From Halobacterium wangiae (lineage in GTDB: Archaea > Halobacteriota > Halobacteria > Halobacteriales > Halobacteriaceae): a DNA stretch of 64,000 nucleotides. Shown here piece by piece: positions 55,615 to 63,068 of the stretch. The notes under the pieces were generated by a model. It made no database searches and was not told the origin of the DNA. It was given only the letters and a program-made list of their open reading frames with translations. The position numbers and the translations under genes are program-made. The stretch is from assembly GCF_021249345.1 (NCBI RefSeq), contig NZ_CP089588.1:1302001-1366000 (forward strand). Reading direction: 5' to 3'. Positions within the stretch are counted from its first letter, which is position 1. Each line of letters begins with the position of its first letter.

Positions 55615-55893
55615 TTACTCTTCGTGCTCGGCTTCGACGACCGTCTCGCCGTCTTCGACGAAGCGGGCCGCGTGGACGCGGAGCTTCCGCGGCGGGTGTT
55701 TCTGGCCGCGCTCCCACACCACTTCGTTGATGGAGGGGTCGAGGCGGACGTCCTCGGTGTCGACGGCGAAGTGCTTCGCGAGGTGTTCGCGCACGATGGT
55801 CATCGCCTGCCCTGCCTGCTCGTGCTTGGGCACCTTCGTCACGTCGCGGAGCGGTACGGTGACGATGCGCTCCTCGAAGTCGTTCGCGCTCAT
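55615..55893 (-). CDS. rpl31e: 50S ribosomal protein L31e
   Basis: A 92-residue ribosomal protein. SANDFEERIVTVPLRDVTKVP and DPSINEVVWERGQKHPPRKLRV (separate blocks) match archaeal L31e, which lines the exit tunnel. The acidic tail is haloarchaeal. ATG 55893 shares one base with the rpl39e stop (TAATG). Confidence 0.96.
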   Translation of the reverse strand: MSANDFEERIVTVPLRDVTKVPKHEQAGQAMTIVREHLAKHFAVDTEDVRLDPSINEVVWERGQKHPPRKLRVHAARFVEDGETVVEAEHEE

Positions 55894-56045
55894 TATTCGT
55901 CGGTGTCGTTACGCCGCCAGTTGCGGCGCTTGGGGTTTCGCTGGACCTCGCGGTTCGTCTTCATCATGACCCACGCCGGCACGCGGCTGTTCTGCCGCTC
56001 GAGCTTCGCCAGGCGCTTCTTCGTGGCCTTCGACTTCTTACCCAT
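55893..56045 (-). CDS. rpl39e: 50S ribosomal protein L39e
   Basis: A 50-residue very basic protein: [20 protein letters not shown] continues [20 protein letters not shown] and ends [10 protein letters not shown]. It lies in the wall of the exit tunnel. Starts at ATG 56045; its stop overlaps the rpl31e start by one base. First gene of the rpl39e-rpl31e-tif6 operon. Confidence 0.97.
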   Translation of the reverse strand: MGKKSKATKKRLAKLERQNSRVPAWVMMKTNREVQRNPKRRNWRRNDTDE

Positions 56046-56098
56046 AGTACCCGCTTCTACCTCCGCCGACGTTAAAACCTTGTTCTTCTGAGGCCGGC

Positions 56099-56656
56099 TC
56101 AGAGCCGGACTACGCGCACCGTCTCGTAGTTCGGCCCGTCGGGGGTGAGCGTGCTCTCCGTGAGCCGGACCTCGGAGACGCGTGCTGTTCCGACCTCGGG
56201 GTGGCGCTCCCGCACGACGTCCTGGACGAGGTCCTTCCCGCCGGCGTGCTCCATCCGTGCGAGCGTGACGTGGGGCGTGAACTCGTGGTCCTCACGCTCG
56301 AAGCCGAGTTCCTCGACGTACACTCGCTCGACGGCCTCGTGGAGTGCGGTCAGTTCCGCGCTGCCGTCGCCGACGCCGAGCCACACCACCGAGATGTAGT
56401 CCAGACTCGGGAACACGCCCAGTCCCTCGAACGTGGCGTCGAACGGCTCGACGTCCGCAGCCTCGACGGCGGTACCGAGTGCGTCGCCGACCGCCTCCTC
56501 GCGCGCTTCCGGGACGTCGCCGAGGAACTTCAGGGTGACGTGGGTCTGCTCGGGGTCGACGAAGTTCAGCCCGCTCGCGTCAGCGAGTTCGTCCTGCACG
56601 TCCCCCAGTGCGTCGGCGAGCGCGTCGGGCAGGTCGACGCTGACGAACAGCCGCAT
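56099..56656 (-). CDS. thpR: RNA 2',3'-cyclic phosphodiesterase
   Basis: A 185-residue 2H enzyme with both motifs intact: H39-V-T41 in THVTLKFLG and H129-V-T131 in PHVTLARM. It opens [17 protein letters not shown], the family start. It hydrolyses 2',3'-cyclic phosphates on RNA. The other 2H gene at 33242 has only one canonical motif. Confidence 0.93.
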   Translation of the reverse strand: MRLFVSVDLPDALADALGDVQDELADASGLNFVDPEQTHVTLKFLGDVPEAREEAVGDALGTAVEAADVEPFDATFEGLGVFPSLDYISVVWLGVGDGSAELTALHEAVERVYVEELGFEREDHEFTPHVTLARMEHAGGKDLVQDVVRERHPEVGTARVSEVRLTESTLTPDGPNYETVRVVRL

Positions 56657-56679
56657 ACCCGACGTTCGGCGTGCGTTGC

Positions 56680-56686
56680 CCTTAAC
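56680..56686 (+). promoter_or_regulatory. TATA-like box of the TPR gene
   Basis: CCTTAAC lies 25-31 nt before the ATG at 56711. Confidence 0.4.
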
Positions 56687-56710
56687 CCCCCGCCTCTCTT
56701 ATCCGCTCGC

Positions 56711-57445
56711 ATGACCGACCGAGAGGACCACGACCACGAATTCTCCGAGGGGCAGGGGTTCGACGACCCCTACGAGGGGTTCGACCTCGACCCGCCCGAG
56801 CTGGAAGTCGACCCGTCGCAGGTCGACCCGGTCGACACGCGCGTCGTCACGGACACCCTCGACGAGCGTGTCACGCAGAACGACGACGTCGACGCCGACG
56901 AACTCGTCGACGTCGGCCTGAGCTACCTCGGCATCAACCGCCACGAGCAGGCCGTCGACGCCTTCGAGCGCGCCGCCCGGTTCACCGACGACGAGGACCT
57001 CGAACAGGAGGCGTGGGTGAACAAGGGCATCGCCCACGGCCAGCTGGAGGAGTGGGACGACGCCGTCGGAGCCCACCGCGAGGCGCTGTTCGTCGCCGAG
57101 GACGGCGACTTCGAGGCCGAGGCCCACACGAACCTCGCGTACGCGCTCTGGGAACTCGGCGAGGACGAGCAGGCCTACGACCACGCCGAGAAGGCCGTCC
57201 GCGCGAACGAACGGCTCCCGCAGGCGTGGTACAACCTCGGGTTCATCGAGAACGAGAGCGCCCGCCACGAACAGGCCCTCGACGCCCTGGACAACGCCAT
57301 CCGCCTGGGCTTCCAGCAGGCCGACGTCTACGAGGAGAAGACCCGCGCGCTCGAGGCGCTCGGCCGCGACGAGGAGGCCCAGCAGGTCGCCGAACACGCC
57401 GAGGAACTCCGCGAGGCCAAGGAGCGCGACCTCGTCCAGGAATGA
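56711..57445 (+). CDS. TPR-repeat protein
   Basis: A 244-residue protein with an acidic N-terminus of about 60 residues followed by four TPR units (about 65-100, 103-140, 142-175, 177-210), e.g. GLSYLGINRHEQAVDAFERAA and AWYNLGFIENESARHEQALDA (two separate units), each with the W-LG-Y-A-F-A-P type pattern. A scaffold role. Its TGA overlaps the next ATG by 4 nt. Confidence 0.85.
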   Translation: MTDREDHDHEFSEGQGFDDPYEGFDLDPPELEVDPSQVDPVDTRVVTDTLDERVTQNDDVDADELVDVGLSYLGINRHEQAVDAFERAARFTDDEDLEQEAWVNKGIAHGQLEEWDDAVGAHREALFVAEDGDFEAEAHTNLAYALWELGEDEQAYDHAEKAVRANERLPQAWYNLGFIENESARHEQALDALDNAIRLGFQQADVYEEKTRALEALGRDEEAQQVAEHAEELREAKERDLVQE

Positions 57446-57732
57446 TCCTCACCGAACGACGGACCGACCGCGGCCTGCTCGTCACCGCCTGTGACGCGGA
57501 CGTGCTCGGCGAGACGTTCGAGAACGGCGAGGTGGAGTTCACGGTCAACGAGGAGTTCTACGGCGGCGACGAGGCCGACGAGGCCACCGTCCGGGACTCG
57601 CTCGCTCGCGCGAACGTCGCCAACCTCGTCGGCGACGCCGTCGTCGACATCGCCATCGAGGAGGGCTACGTCGAGGAGGGCAACGTTCTGGACCTCGACG
57701 GAACCGTTCACGCCCAGTTCATGCGTCTGTAG
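57442..57732 (+). CDS. DUF424 family protein
   Basis: A 96-residue protein. LLVTACDADVLGETFENGEVEFTVNEEFYGG (one domain, in part), then ANVANLVGDAVVDIAIEEGYV, is the DUF424 pattern found in euryarchaea, often beside translation genes. Function unknown. Starts at ATG 57442, coupled to the TPR gene. Followed by structured element B. Confidence 0.85.
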   Translation: MILTERRTDRGLLVTACDADVLGETFENGEVEFTVNEEFYGGDEADEATVRDSLARANVANLVGDAVVDIAIEEGYVEEGNVLDLDGTVHAQFMRL

Positions 57733-57789
57733 TTCCGTTCTGGCTGGGATTCGGTGGTTTCTGCTTCTGGGTGCAGTTCTACGACGTGT

Positions 57790-58037
57790 AGAAAGCCCCG
57801 GCCGTCTCGGGTCGAGGGGCTCGCTGCGCGCGCTCCCTTCGGTCGCGTGCTTGCGTCGCCCGTCTTCCCCGAGACGGCCGCCCCTTTCATTCCCACCCAC
57901 TAACGGCTAGCCAGCTGACAACGGGCGGATTGAAAGGGGCGAGGCTGTGGACGATGGCAGGCGACGCTAGCACCGAAACGACCGGGGGGAGTGAGGAACG
58001 CAGCGAGCCTCCCGAGTCCACAGCCCCGGGGCTTTCT
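57790..58037. repeat. Structured element B (four-way-junction inverted repeat)
   Basis: A 248-nt relative of element A in the 408-nt gap before sufS. P1: 57790-57801 with 58026-58037, 12 bp perfect (AGAAAGCCCCGG). P2: 57801-57810 with 57869-57878, 10 bp perfect (GCCGTCTCGG). P3: 57880-57893 with 57927-57940 (GCCCCTTTCA core, one mismatch). P4: 57943-57952 with 58016-58025, 10 bp perfect (GGCTGTGGAC). Long-range: 57818-57828 (GGCTCGCTGCG) with 57999-58009, 11 bp perfect. P2 and P4 sequences differ from element A but pair here too. The remaining 57733-57789 and 58038-58140 hold no gene that I can see. Confidence 0.8.
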
Positions 58038-58140
58038 GGGTAGTGTAACTGCCCACAAAGCCGACTTCGCTCTATCCAACTACTCCCCATCTTCCCCGGC
58101 ACCGAAGGACAGTTGAAGCCGGACTCCCTACCTCCGAGCA

Positions 58141-59382
58141 ATGAAAGCGAGCGAACAGGCGCCGCTCGACGTCGAGGCTATCCGCGAGGACTTCCCCATC
58201 CTCGAGCGCGAGGTGGCCGACGGGAAGGGCCTCGTCTACCTCGACAACGCGGCGACCGCACAGACGCCCGACCAGGTCGTCGACGTCATCGCGGACTACT
58301 ACCGCACGTACAACGCGAACGTCCACCGCGGCATCCACCAGTTGAGCCAGGAGGCCTCGGTCGCCTACGAGGACGCCCACGACCGGGTCGCGGAGTTCGT
58401 CGGCGCCGACGGCCGCGAGGAGATGGTGTTCACGAAGAACACCACGGAGTCCGAGAACCTCGTCGCGGGCGCGTGGGGGCTGAACGAACTCGGCCCCGGC
58501 GACGAGGTCGTGCTCACGGAGATGGAACACCACGCCTCCCTCGTCACGTGGCAGCAGGTCGCCAAACGGACGGGCGCCGAGGTGAAGTACATCCCCGTCG
58601 ACGAGGACGGCTACCTCGACATGGACGCCGCGGCGGAGCTGATCACCGACGACACCCAGCTCGTCAACGCTGTCCACGTCTCGAACACGCTCGGCACCGT
58701 CAACCCCGTCGCCGACCTCGCGGACCTCGCCCACGACCACGACGCGCTGTTCTTCGTCGACGGCGCGCAGGCGGCTCCCACCCGCCCCGTGGACGTCGAG
58801 GCGATGGACGCGGACTTCTACGCGTTCTCCGGGCACAAGATGCTCGGCCCGACCGGCATCGGCTGCCTGTACGGCAAGCGCCACCTCCTCGAGGAGATGG
58901 AGCCCCACCTCTACGGCGGCATGATGATCAACCGCGTCACCTTCGAGGAGTCGACGTGGGCGGACCTCCCCTGGAAGTACGAGGCCGGAACGCCGGTCAT
59001 CGCGCAGGGCATCGCGCTCGCGGCGGCCGTCGACTACCTCGACGACGTCGGGATGGAGCGCATCCAGGCCCACGAGGAACACCTCACCGAGTACGCCTAC
59101 GAGCAACTCGACGCCGACGACGTCGACATCCTCGGCCCGCCGGGCGACGACCGCGGCGCCGTCGTCTCGTTCAATGTCGACGGCATCCACGCCCACGACC
59201 TCTCGACCATCCTCAACGACCACGGCGTCGCCATCCGCGCTGGCGACCACTGCACGCAGCCGCTCCACCAGAAACTCGGCATCCCGGCGTCCACGCGCGC
59301 CTCCTTCTACCTCTACAACACGAAGGAGGAGGTCGACGCGCTCGTCGAGGGCGTCGAGGCCGCTCGTGAGATTTTCCACTGA
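58141..59382 (+). CDS. sufS: Cysteine desulfurase SufS
   Basis: A 413-residue class V PLP enzyme that takes sulfur from cysteine for Fe-S clusters. It has VYLDNAATAQTP at the start, EMEHHASLVTWQQ, the Schiff-base Lys K233 in SGHKMLGPTGIG, and the catalytic C371 in IRAGDHCTQPLHQ on the short SufS-type loop. Followed at 61 nt by sufU, its sulfur acceptor. Confidence 0.96.
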   Translation: MKASEQAPLDVEAIREDFPILEREVADGKGLVYLDNAATAQTPDQVVDVIADYYRTYNANVHRGIHQLSQEASVAYEDAHDRVAEFVGADGREEMVFTKNTTESENLVAGAWGLNELGPGDEVVLTEMEHHASLVTWQQVAKRTGAEVKYIPVDEDGYLDMDAAAELITDDTQLVNAVHVSNTLGTVNPVADLADLAHDHDALFFVDGAQAAPTRPVDVEAMDADFYAFSGHKMLGPTGIGCLYGKRHLLEEMEPHLYGGMMINRVTFEESTWADLPWKYEAGTPVIAQGIALAAAVDYLDDVGMERIQAHEEHLTEYAYEQLDADDVDILGPPGDDRGAVVSFNVDGIHAHDLSTILNDHGVAIRAGDHCTQPLHQKLGIPASTRASFYLYNTKEEVDALVEGVEAAREIFH

Positions 59383-59443
59383 GCGGGTCCCGTCTCTGCC
59401 GCGCGGAACGCTTTTAGGTCGTTCTGCCCTACCAGCAGCCAAG

Positions 59444-59863
59444 ATGAGTATGGGCTCGGACATGTACCGGCAGCAGATTCTGGACCACTACCGAAACCCC
59501 CGGAACCACGGCGAACTCGGCGACCCGACGTTCAGCCACGAGGGGTACAACCCCTCCTGTGGCGACGAACTGGAGTTCGACGTGGTCCTCGAGGACGACG
59601 GCGAGACCATCGAGCGCGTGGCGTTCCGCGGCGAGGGCTGTGCCATCAGCCAGGCGTCGGCGAGCATGCTCTCCCAGGAGCTCCCGGGGATGACCCTCGA
59701 CGAGGTCGCCGACCTCGACCGCGACGACGTCCTCGAGTTGCTCGGCGTCGAGGTGACGCCGATGCGCATCAAGTGTGCGGTGCTCGCGGAGAAGGTCGTC
59801 CAGGACGGCGCACGGATCTACGAGGGCGAGGCGGACGTCGACCAGACGACGACCGAGGACTGA
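59444..59863 (+). CDS. sufU: Fe-S cluster scaffold / sulfur acceptor SufU
   Basis: A 139-residue IscU-fold protein. The ligands are C39 (NPSCGD with D41), C66 (GEGCAIS) and C111 (RIKCAVL). The 18-21 residue insertion between the first two Cys areas fits the SufU rather than IscU type. It opens MSMGSDMYRQQILDHYRNPR. Paired with SufS as in Gram-positive bacteria. ATG 59444. Confidence 0.94.
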   Translation: MSMGSDMYRQQILDHYRNPRNHGELGDPTFSHEGYNPSCGDELEFDVVLEDDGETIERVAFRGEGCAISQASASMLSQELPGMTLDEVADLDRDDVLELLGVEVTPMRIKCAVLAEKVVQDGARIYEGEADVDQTTTED

Positions 59864-59908
59864 GGCCGCGGGCCGCGCTTTCTTCCGTTTTCGTCGCCTA
59901 CGTCTGGT

Positions 59909-60313
59909 ATGGTCGGACAGCCGACTGTCCCTGGGTTCGTCCTCGGCGCGCTGGTCGGCGCCGTCGCCACGGCCGCCGGGTCGTACTTCGTGTTCTGGCG
60001 GCGCCAGCGCGCGGCGACCGCACGACTCCGCGTCGCGCTCGCCCACGAGTTACAGTCACTGGACTACCTCGACGACCTCGTCGAGTCGGGGGCGTACGAG
60101 GCCGTGACGACGGCCGTCGAGACGCCGGTCGTCTACGAGGCGAACGCGGACGAACTGGGCCACCTCTCCGAGCGCGAAGTCGCGGCCCTCGTGGAGTTCT
60201 ACGCGTCGCTCTACTGGTTGCGGGACCTCCAGGACCCGGAGGACAAGAAGGCACGGATCGACGACGTCGTCGTGAAGCGCCGGGCCGCCCTGGACGCCGT
60301 CGAGGGCGCCTGA
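59909..60313 (+). CDS. Single-helix membrane-anchored protein of unknown function
   Basis: A 134-residue protein. One N-terminal helix (VPGFVLGALVGAVATAAGSY) is followed by a basic anchor (WRRQRAATARLR) and a soluble helical domain of about 95 residues (LAHELQSLDYLDDLVESGAY and VAALVEFYASLYWLRDLQD, separate parts). No catalytic motif; I cannot name it. It lies 46 nt past sufU on the same strand. Confidence 0.6.
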   Translation: MVGQPTVPGFVLGALVGAVATAAGSYFVFWRRQRAATARLRVALAHELQSLDYLDDLVESGAYEAVTTAVETPVVYEANADELGHLSEREVAALVEFYASLYWLRDLQDPEDKKARIDDVVVKRRAALDAVEGA

Positions 60314-60363
60314 CGCCACAGACGGGCGGCGAGCACGAACTCGCCGTCATCCTCGCGGGCAAA

Positions 60364-60372
60364 CACTTTTAG
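60364..60372 (+). promoter_or_regulatory. TATA box of the first lipoprotein gene
   Basis: CACTTTTAG lies 26-34 nt before the ATT at 60398, the same distance as between the paralogue's TATA box and its ATG. Confidence 0.55.
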
Positions 60373-60397
60373 TCTCTACCCGCGCAGTCGAACCCGT

Positions 60398-61126
60398 ATT
60401 CCCTCCAGACGGCTCGCAGCGGCTCTCGCAGCGATGGTACTGCTCTCCGGCTGTTCGATGCTCCCCGGCGGCGGGGGTGGTGGCGGCGACGTGGAGCCGG
60501 ACGGCCCGGCGTACCACTCCTTCTCGTTCGCCTCCGATACCGGTGGTGCGGCGTTCGAGGCGACGCTGACCGTCGAGAAGGACGGGTCCGTGATCCACGA
60601 GGAGACGGTGTCCAGCGACGGCAGCCGGACGTTCGCAGAACTGGGCCAGGTCGAGGAGCCGGGGCCGTACACGGTGACGGTGAACACGACGATTCCGGCC
60701 GCCGGCAGCGGGAACACGAGCAAACGGGCGGAGTTGAACGGGACGCTGGGGACCGAGACGGTCGTCGACGTGACCTACCTCGGAATCTCCTTCGAGTCCC
60801 ACTCACTGCCAGAACAGGAGATGGCGGAGCCGCTGTACTTCAAGAAGGACATCCCCATGGAGATCGCCTCGACCGTCGTCGTGTCCTACGAGGGCGAGAC
60901 TGTGTTCTCGGACACCGTCGAGCGGCAGGGTACGGAGGCAGTCGAGCTCGCCGACCTCCCCGAGACCGGCGTCTACCACGTGGCGGTCAGCGGGTCGCAC
61001 GGCGAGCGCTGGGAGAATCGGACGGTCGTCCTCTCCGACCCGGGGGAGAAACTGTTCGTCGGCCTCGACGGCGACACGCCGGAGATAACCGTCTACGCGC
61101 CGGGTGAGGGGCCGTCGCGGCAGTGA
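60398..61126 (+). CDS. Tat-type lipoprotein, copy 1 (ATT at the expected start)
   Basis: Probably 242 residues from an ATT codon at 60398. The paralogue at 62278 begins ATG-CCC-TCC; here the same place reads ATT-CCC-TCC, and the first ATG in frame is at 60434, which would drop the twin-Arg part of the signal (SRRLAAALAA) and leave only MVLLSGC. The lipobox LLSGC with Gly-rich linker follows, then two to three beta-sandwich modules ([34 protein letters not shown]). A TATA box sits 26-34 nt before the ATT. Either a rare AUU start, or a start-codon mutant. Confidence 0.75.
   Translation: MPSRRLAAALAAMVLLSGCSMLPGGGGGGGDVEPDGPAYHSFSFASDTGGAAFEATLTVEKDGSVIHEETVSSDGSRTFAELGQVEEPGPYTVTVNTTIPAAGSGNTSKRAELNGTLGTETVVDVTYLGISFESHSLPEQEMAEPLYFKKDIPMEIASTVVVSYEGETVFSDTVERQGTEAVELADLPETGVYHVAVSGSHGERWENRTVVLSDPGEKLFVGLDGDTPEITVYAPGEGPSRQ
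60401..60471 (+). repeat. 71-bp direct repeat, left copy (flanking radA)
   Basis: Differs from 62281-62351 at only two adjacent positions (CT for TC). It encodes the signal peptide and lipobox of lipoprotein copy 1. See the paired repeat. Confidence 0.9.
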
Positions 61127-61129
61127 CCG

Positions 61130-62161
61130 CTACTCCGGCTTGAGGCCGCCGTCCTGGACGCGCATGACGGCTTCGCCGTCTGCGAGGTTCGGCGCGTCGA
61201 CGAGCTTCACGATGCGCTTGTCGTTCTTCGACTTCCGCAGGTACATGCGGAACGTAGACTTGTGCCCGAGGATGTTGCCACCGATGGGCTTCGTCGGGTC
61301 GCCGAAGAACGAGTCGGGGTTGGACTGCACCTGGTTCGTGACGACGACGGCGGCGTTGAACAGGTTACCGACCTTGTCGAGGTCGTGGAGGTGTTTGTTG
61401 AGCTTCTGCTGACGGTCCGCGAGTTCGCCACGGCCGACGTACTCCGCGCGGAAGTGCGCAGTCAGCGAGTCCACGCAGAGCAGGCGGACGGGGTACTCGT
61501 CGTCCTCGAACTCGCCCGCGATCTCCTGGGCCTTCTCGGCGAGGAGCATCTGGTGGTTGGAGTTGAACCCCTTCGCGACGTGGATCTTGTCGAGGAAGCT
61601 CTGGACGAGTTCCTCCATCGCCTCCTCGTCGTCGGGGGTCCCCTCGATCTCGCGCTGGTCCATCGCGGCCTGGAGCTGCTCCTCGGAGAGGCCACGCACC
61701 ATGTCGTCGATGCGCTCCGGGCGGAACGTGTCCTCGGAGTCGATGAAGACGGCGCGACCGTGGAGGCCGCCGTGCTCCTGGGGGAGCTGGATGTTGACGG
61801 AGAGCTGGTGAGTCACCTGGGACTTGCCGGCGCCGAACTCGCCGTACACCTCGGTGATCGACTGGGTCTCGACGCCGCCGCCGAGCATCTCGTCGATCTC
61901 GGGGACGTTCCACGAGAGCTTCCCGATCTGTTCGCGGCGTTCGAGCACCGTCGCGCCGGTCTCGAAGCCACCGACGTCGGCGGCCTCGCGGGCGGCCTGG
62001 ACGACGTCCGCGGCGGTGCTGTCGCCGACGTCGGCGGCGTTCGCGAGTTCGCCGGACGACGCGACGGCGAGACTCTGGAACGACTCGAATCCGTTCTCTC
62101 GGAGTTTCTCTGCGGTTGCGGGACCGACACCGGGGAGTTCCTCGAGGTCTGCTTCGGGCAT
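61130..62161 (-). CDS. radA: DNA repair and recombination protein RadA
   Basis: A 343-residue archaeal RecA/Rad51 recombinase that forms filaments on single-stranded DNA. The N-terminal HhH domain ([17 protein letters not shown]) is at about 9-60. Walker A is GEFGAGKSQ (107-115) and Walker [37 protein letters not shown] (in parts) is the L2 region. No intein. ATG 62161 has a TATA box at 62187-62193. It lies between the two copies of the lipoprotein gene, opposite in direction. Confidence 0.98.
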   Translation of the reverse strand: MPEADLEELPGVGPATAEKLRENGFESFQSLAVASSGELANAADVGDSTAADVVQAAREAADVGGFETGATVLERREQIGKLSWNVPEIDEMLGGGVETQSITEVYGEFGAGKSQVTHQLSVNIQLPQEHGGLHGRAVFIDSEDTFRPERIDDMVRGLSEEQLQAAMDQREIEGTPDDEEAMEELVQSFLDKIHVAKGFNSNHQMLLAEKAQEIAGEFEDDEYPVRLLCVDSLTAHFRAEYVGRGELADRQQKLNKHLHDLDKVGNLFNAAVVVTNQVQSNPDSFFGDPTKPIGGNILGHKSTFRMYLRKSKNDKRIVKLVDAPNLADGEAVMRVQDGGLKPE

Positions 62162-62186
62162 GTACTCCTGGCTTGGCCCCTCCACC

Positions 62187-62193
62187 GTATAAA
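62187..62193 (-). promoter_or_regulatory. TATA box of radA
   Basis: Minus-strand TTTATAC, 26-32 nt before the radA ATG at 62161; one of the best TATA matches in the window. Confidence 0.65.
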
Positions 62194-62244
62194 GGCTCGT
62201 ATACACCGGACTGAAAGTGAAACTGGGGGTCGGAGGCAGGGGTA

Positions 62245-62252
62245 CCTTTATT
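62245..62252 (+). promoter_or_regulatory. TATA box of the second lipoprotein gene
   Basis: CCTTTATT lies 26-33 nt before the ATG at 62278. Confidence 0.6.
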
Positions 62253-62277
62253 GCTGTCGTCCAACTCCTCTGTGCCG

Positions 62278-63009
62278 ATGCCCTCCAGACGGCTCGCAGC
62301 GGTCCTCGCAGCGATGGTACTGCTCTCCGGCTGTTCGATGCTCCCCGGCGGTGGCGGCGAGCAGACCACGACGCTCGACTCTCCGGACCGCCACGAACTC
62401 GTCTTCGCCTCCGAGACCGGCGGCCACGAGTACGAGGCGACGGTGACCGTCGAACGGGACGGCGAGCAACTCCTCTCGGAGACCGTCGCCTCCGACGGCG
62501 ACGGCCTGTACGCGGAACTCGCGACGTTCGACGAGCCGGGGCCGTACACGGTGACGGTGGACACGACGCTCCCCGACGCGGGCGGGGAGAACGAGCGCGT
62601 GCAGTTCGAGACGGACGGCGACCTCGGGAACGCGACCGCCGTCCACCTCGACTACCAGGACGTCGAGCACGCGACGTTCGAACTGCCCCGCCGCGACCTC
62701 GAACACGAACTCGGCGTGCAGTCGGATCACACGTCCATCGACGGGCCACAGCCGACGGAGGTCCACTTCCGCGTGGAGCACCGCGGCGAGCAGGTGGCCA
62801 CCGAGACGACGACCGTCCAGGGGAGCGAACTCACGCGGTCCGTCGACCTCGCGGAGACCGGCGTCTACAACGTCGCAGTCCGCATCGACGACACGTGGGC
62901 GAACGACACCGTCGTCGTCACCACGCCCGCCCAGCACGTCGCGGTCACCGTCAACGACCACGGCGACGACGCGACCATCGAGGTCCAGCAGCCGTTCCAG
63001 TGGAACTGA
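62278..63009 (+). CDS. Tat-type lipoprotein, copy 2
   Basis: A 243-residue protein with [20 protein letters not shown] as Tat signal and lipobox, a Gly-rich linker, and beta-sandwich modules ([49 protein letters not shown]) matching copy 1 in order. Twin Arg at 4-5 and Cys at 19. Surface lipoprotein of unknown function. ATG 62278 with TATA box. Divergent from radA. Confidence 0.82.
   Translation: MPSRRLAAVLAAMVLLSGCSMLPGGGGEQTTTLDSPDRHELVFASETGGHEYEATVTVERDGEQLLSETVASDGDGLYAELATFDEPGPYTVTVDTTLPDAGGENERVQFETDGDLGNATAVHLDYQDVEHATFELPRRDLEHELGVQSDHTSIDGPQPTEVHFRVEHRGEQVATETTTVQGSELTRSVDLAETGVYNVAVRIDDTWANDTVVVTTPAQHVAVTVNDHGDDATIEVQQPFQWN
62281..62351 (+). repeat. 71-bp direct repeat, right copy (flanking radA)
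   Basis: Same as 60401-60471 save two adjacent bases. The repeats are 1.88 kb apart with radA in between, and are more alike than the rest of the two genes. Confidence 0.9.
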
Positions 63010-63037
63010 CGGCGGACCGCCCCGGTCGTGACGGGCG

Positions 63038-63044
63038 ACTTAAC
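63038..63044 (+). promoter_or_regulatory. TATA-like box of the NMD3 gene
   Basis: ACTTAAC lies 25-31 nt before the ATG at 63069. Confidence 0.45.
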
Positions 63045-63068
63045 ACGGTCGGCGGCCTACGGCGCGGT

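Noticed and set aside
57790-58037. Element B as an insertion sequence end or IS remnant
   Set aside because: There is no transposase fragment, no obvious target-site duplication on either copy, and the internal covariation is not expected of decaying IS ends. A MITE-like origin is not excluded.
60434-61126. ATG at 60434 as the start of lipoprotein copy 1
   Set aside because: It would leave only a few residues before the lipobox Cys, removing the Tat signal that is conserved upstream in the same frame.
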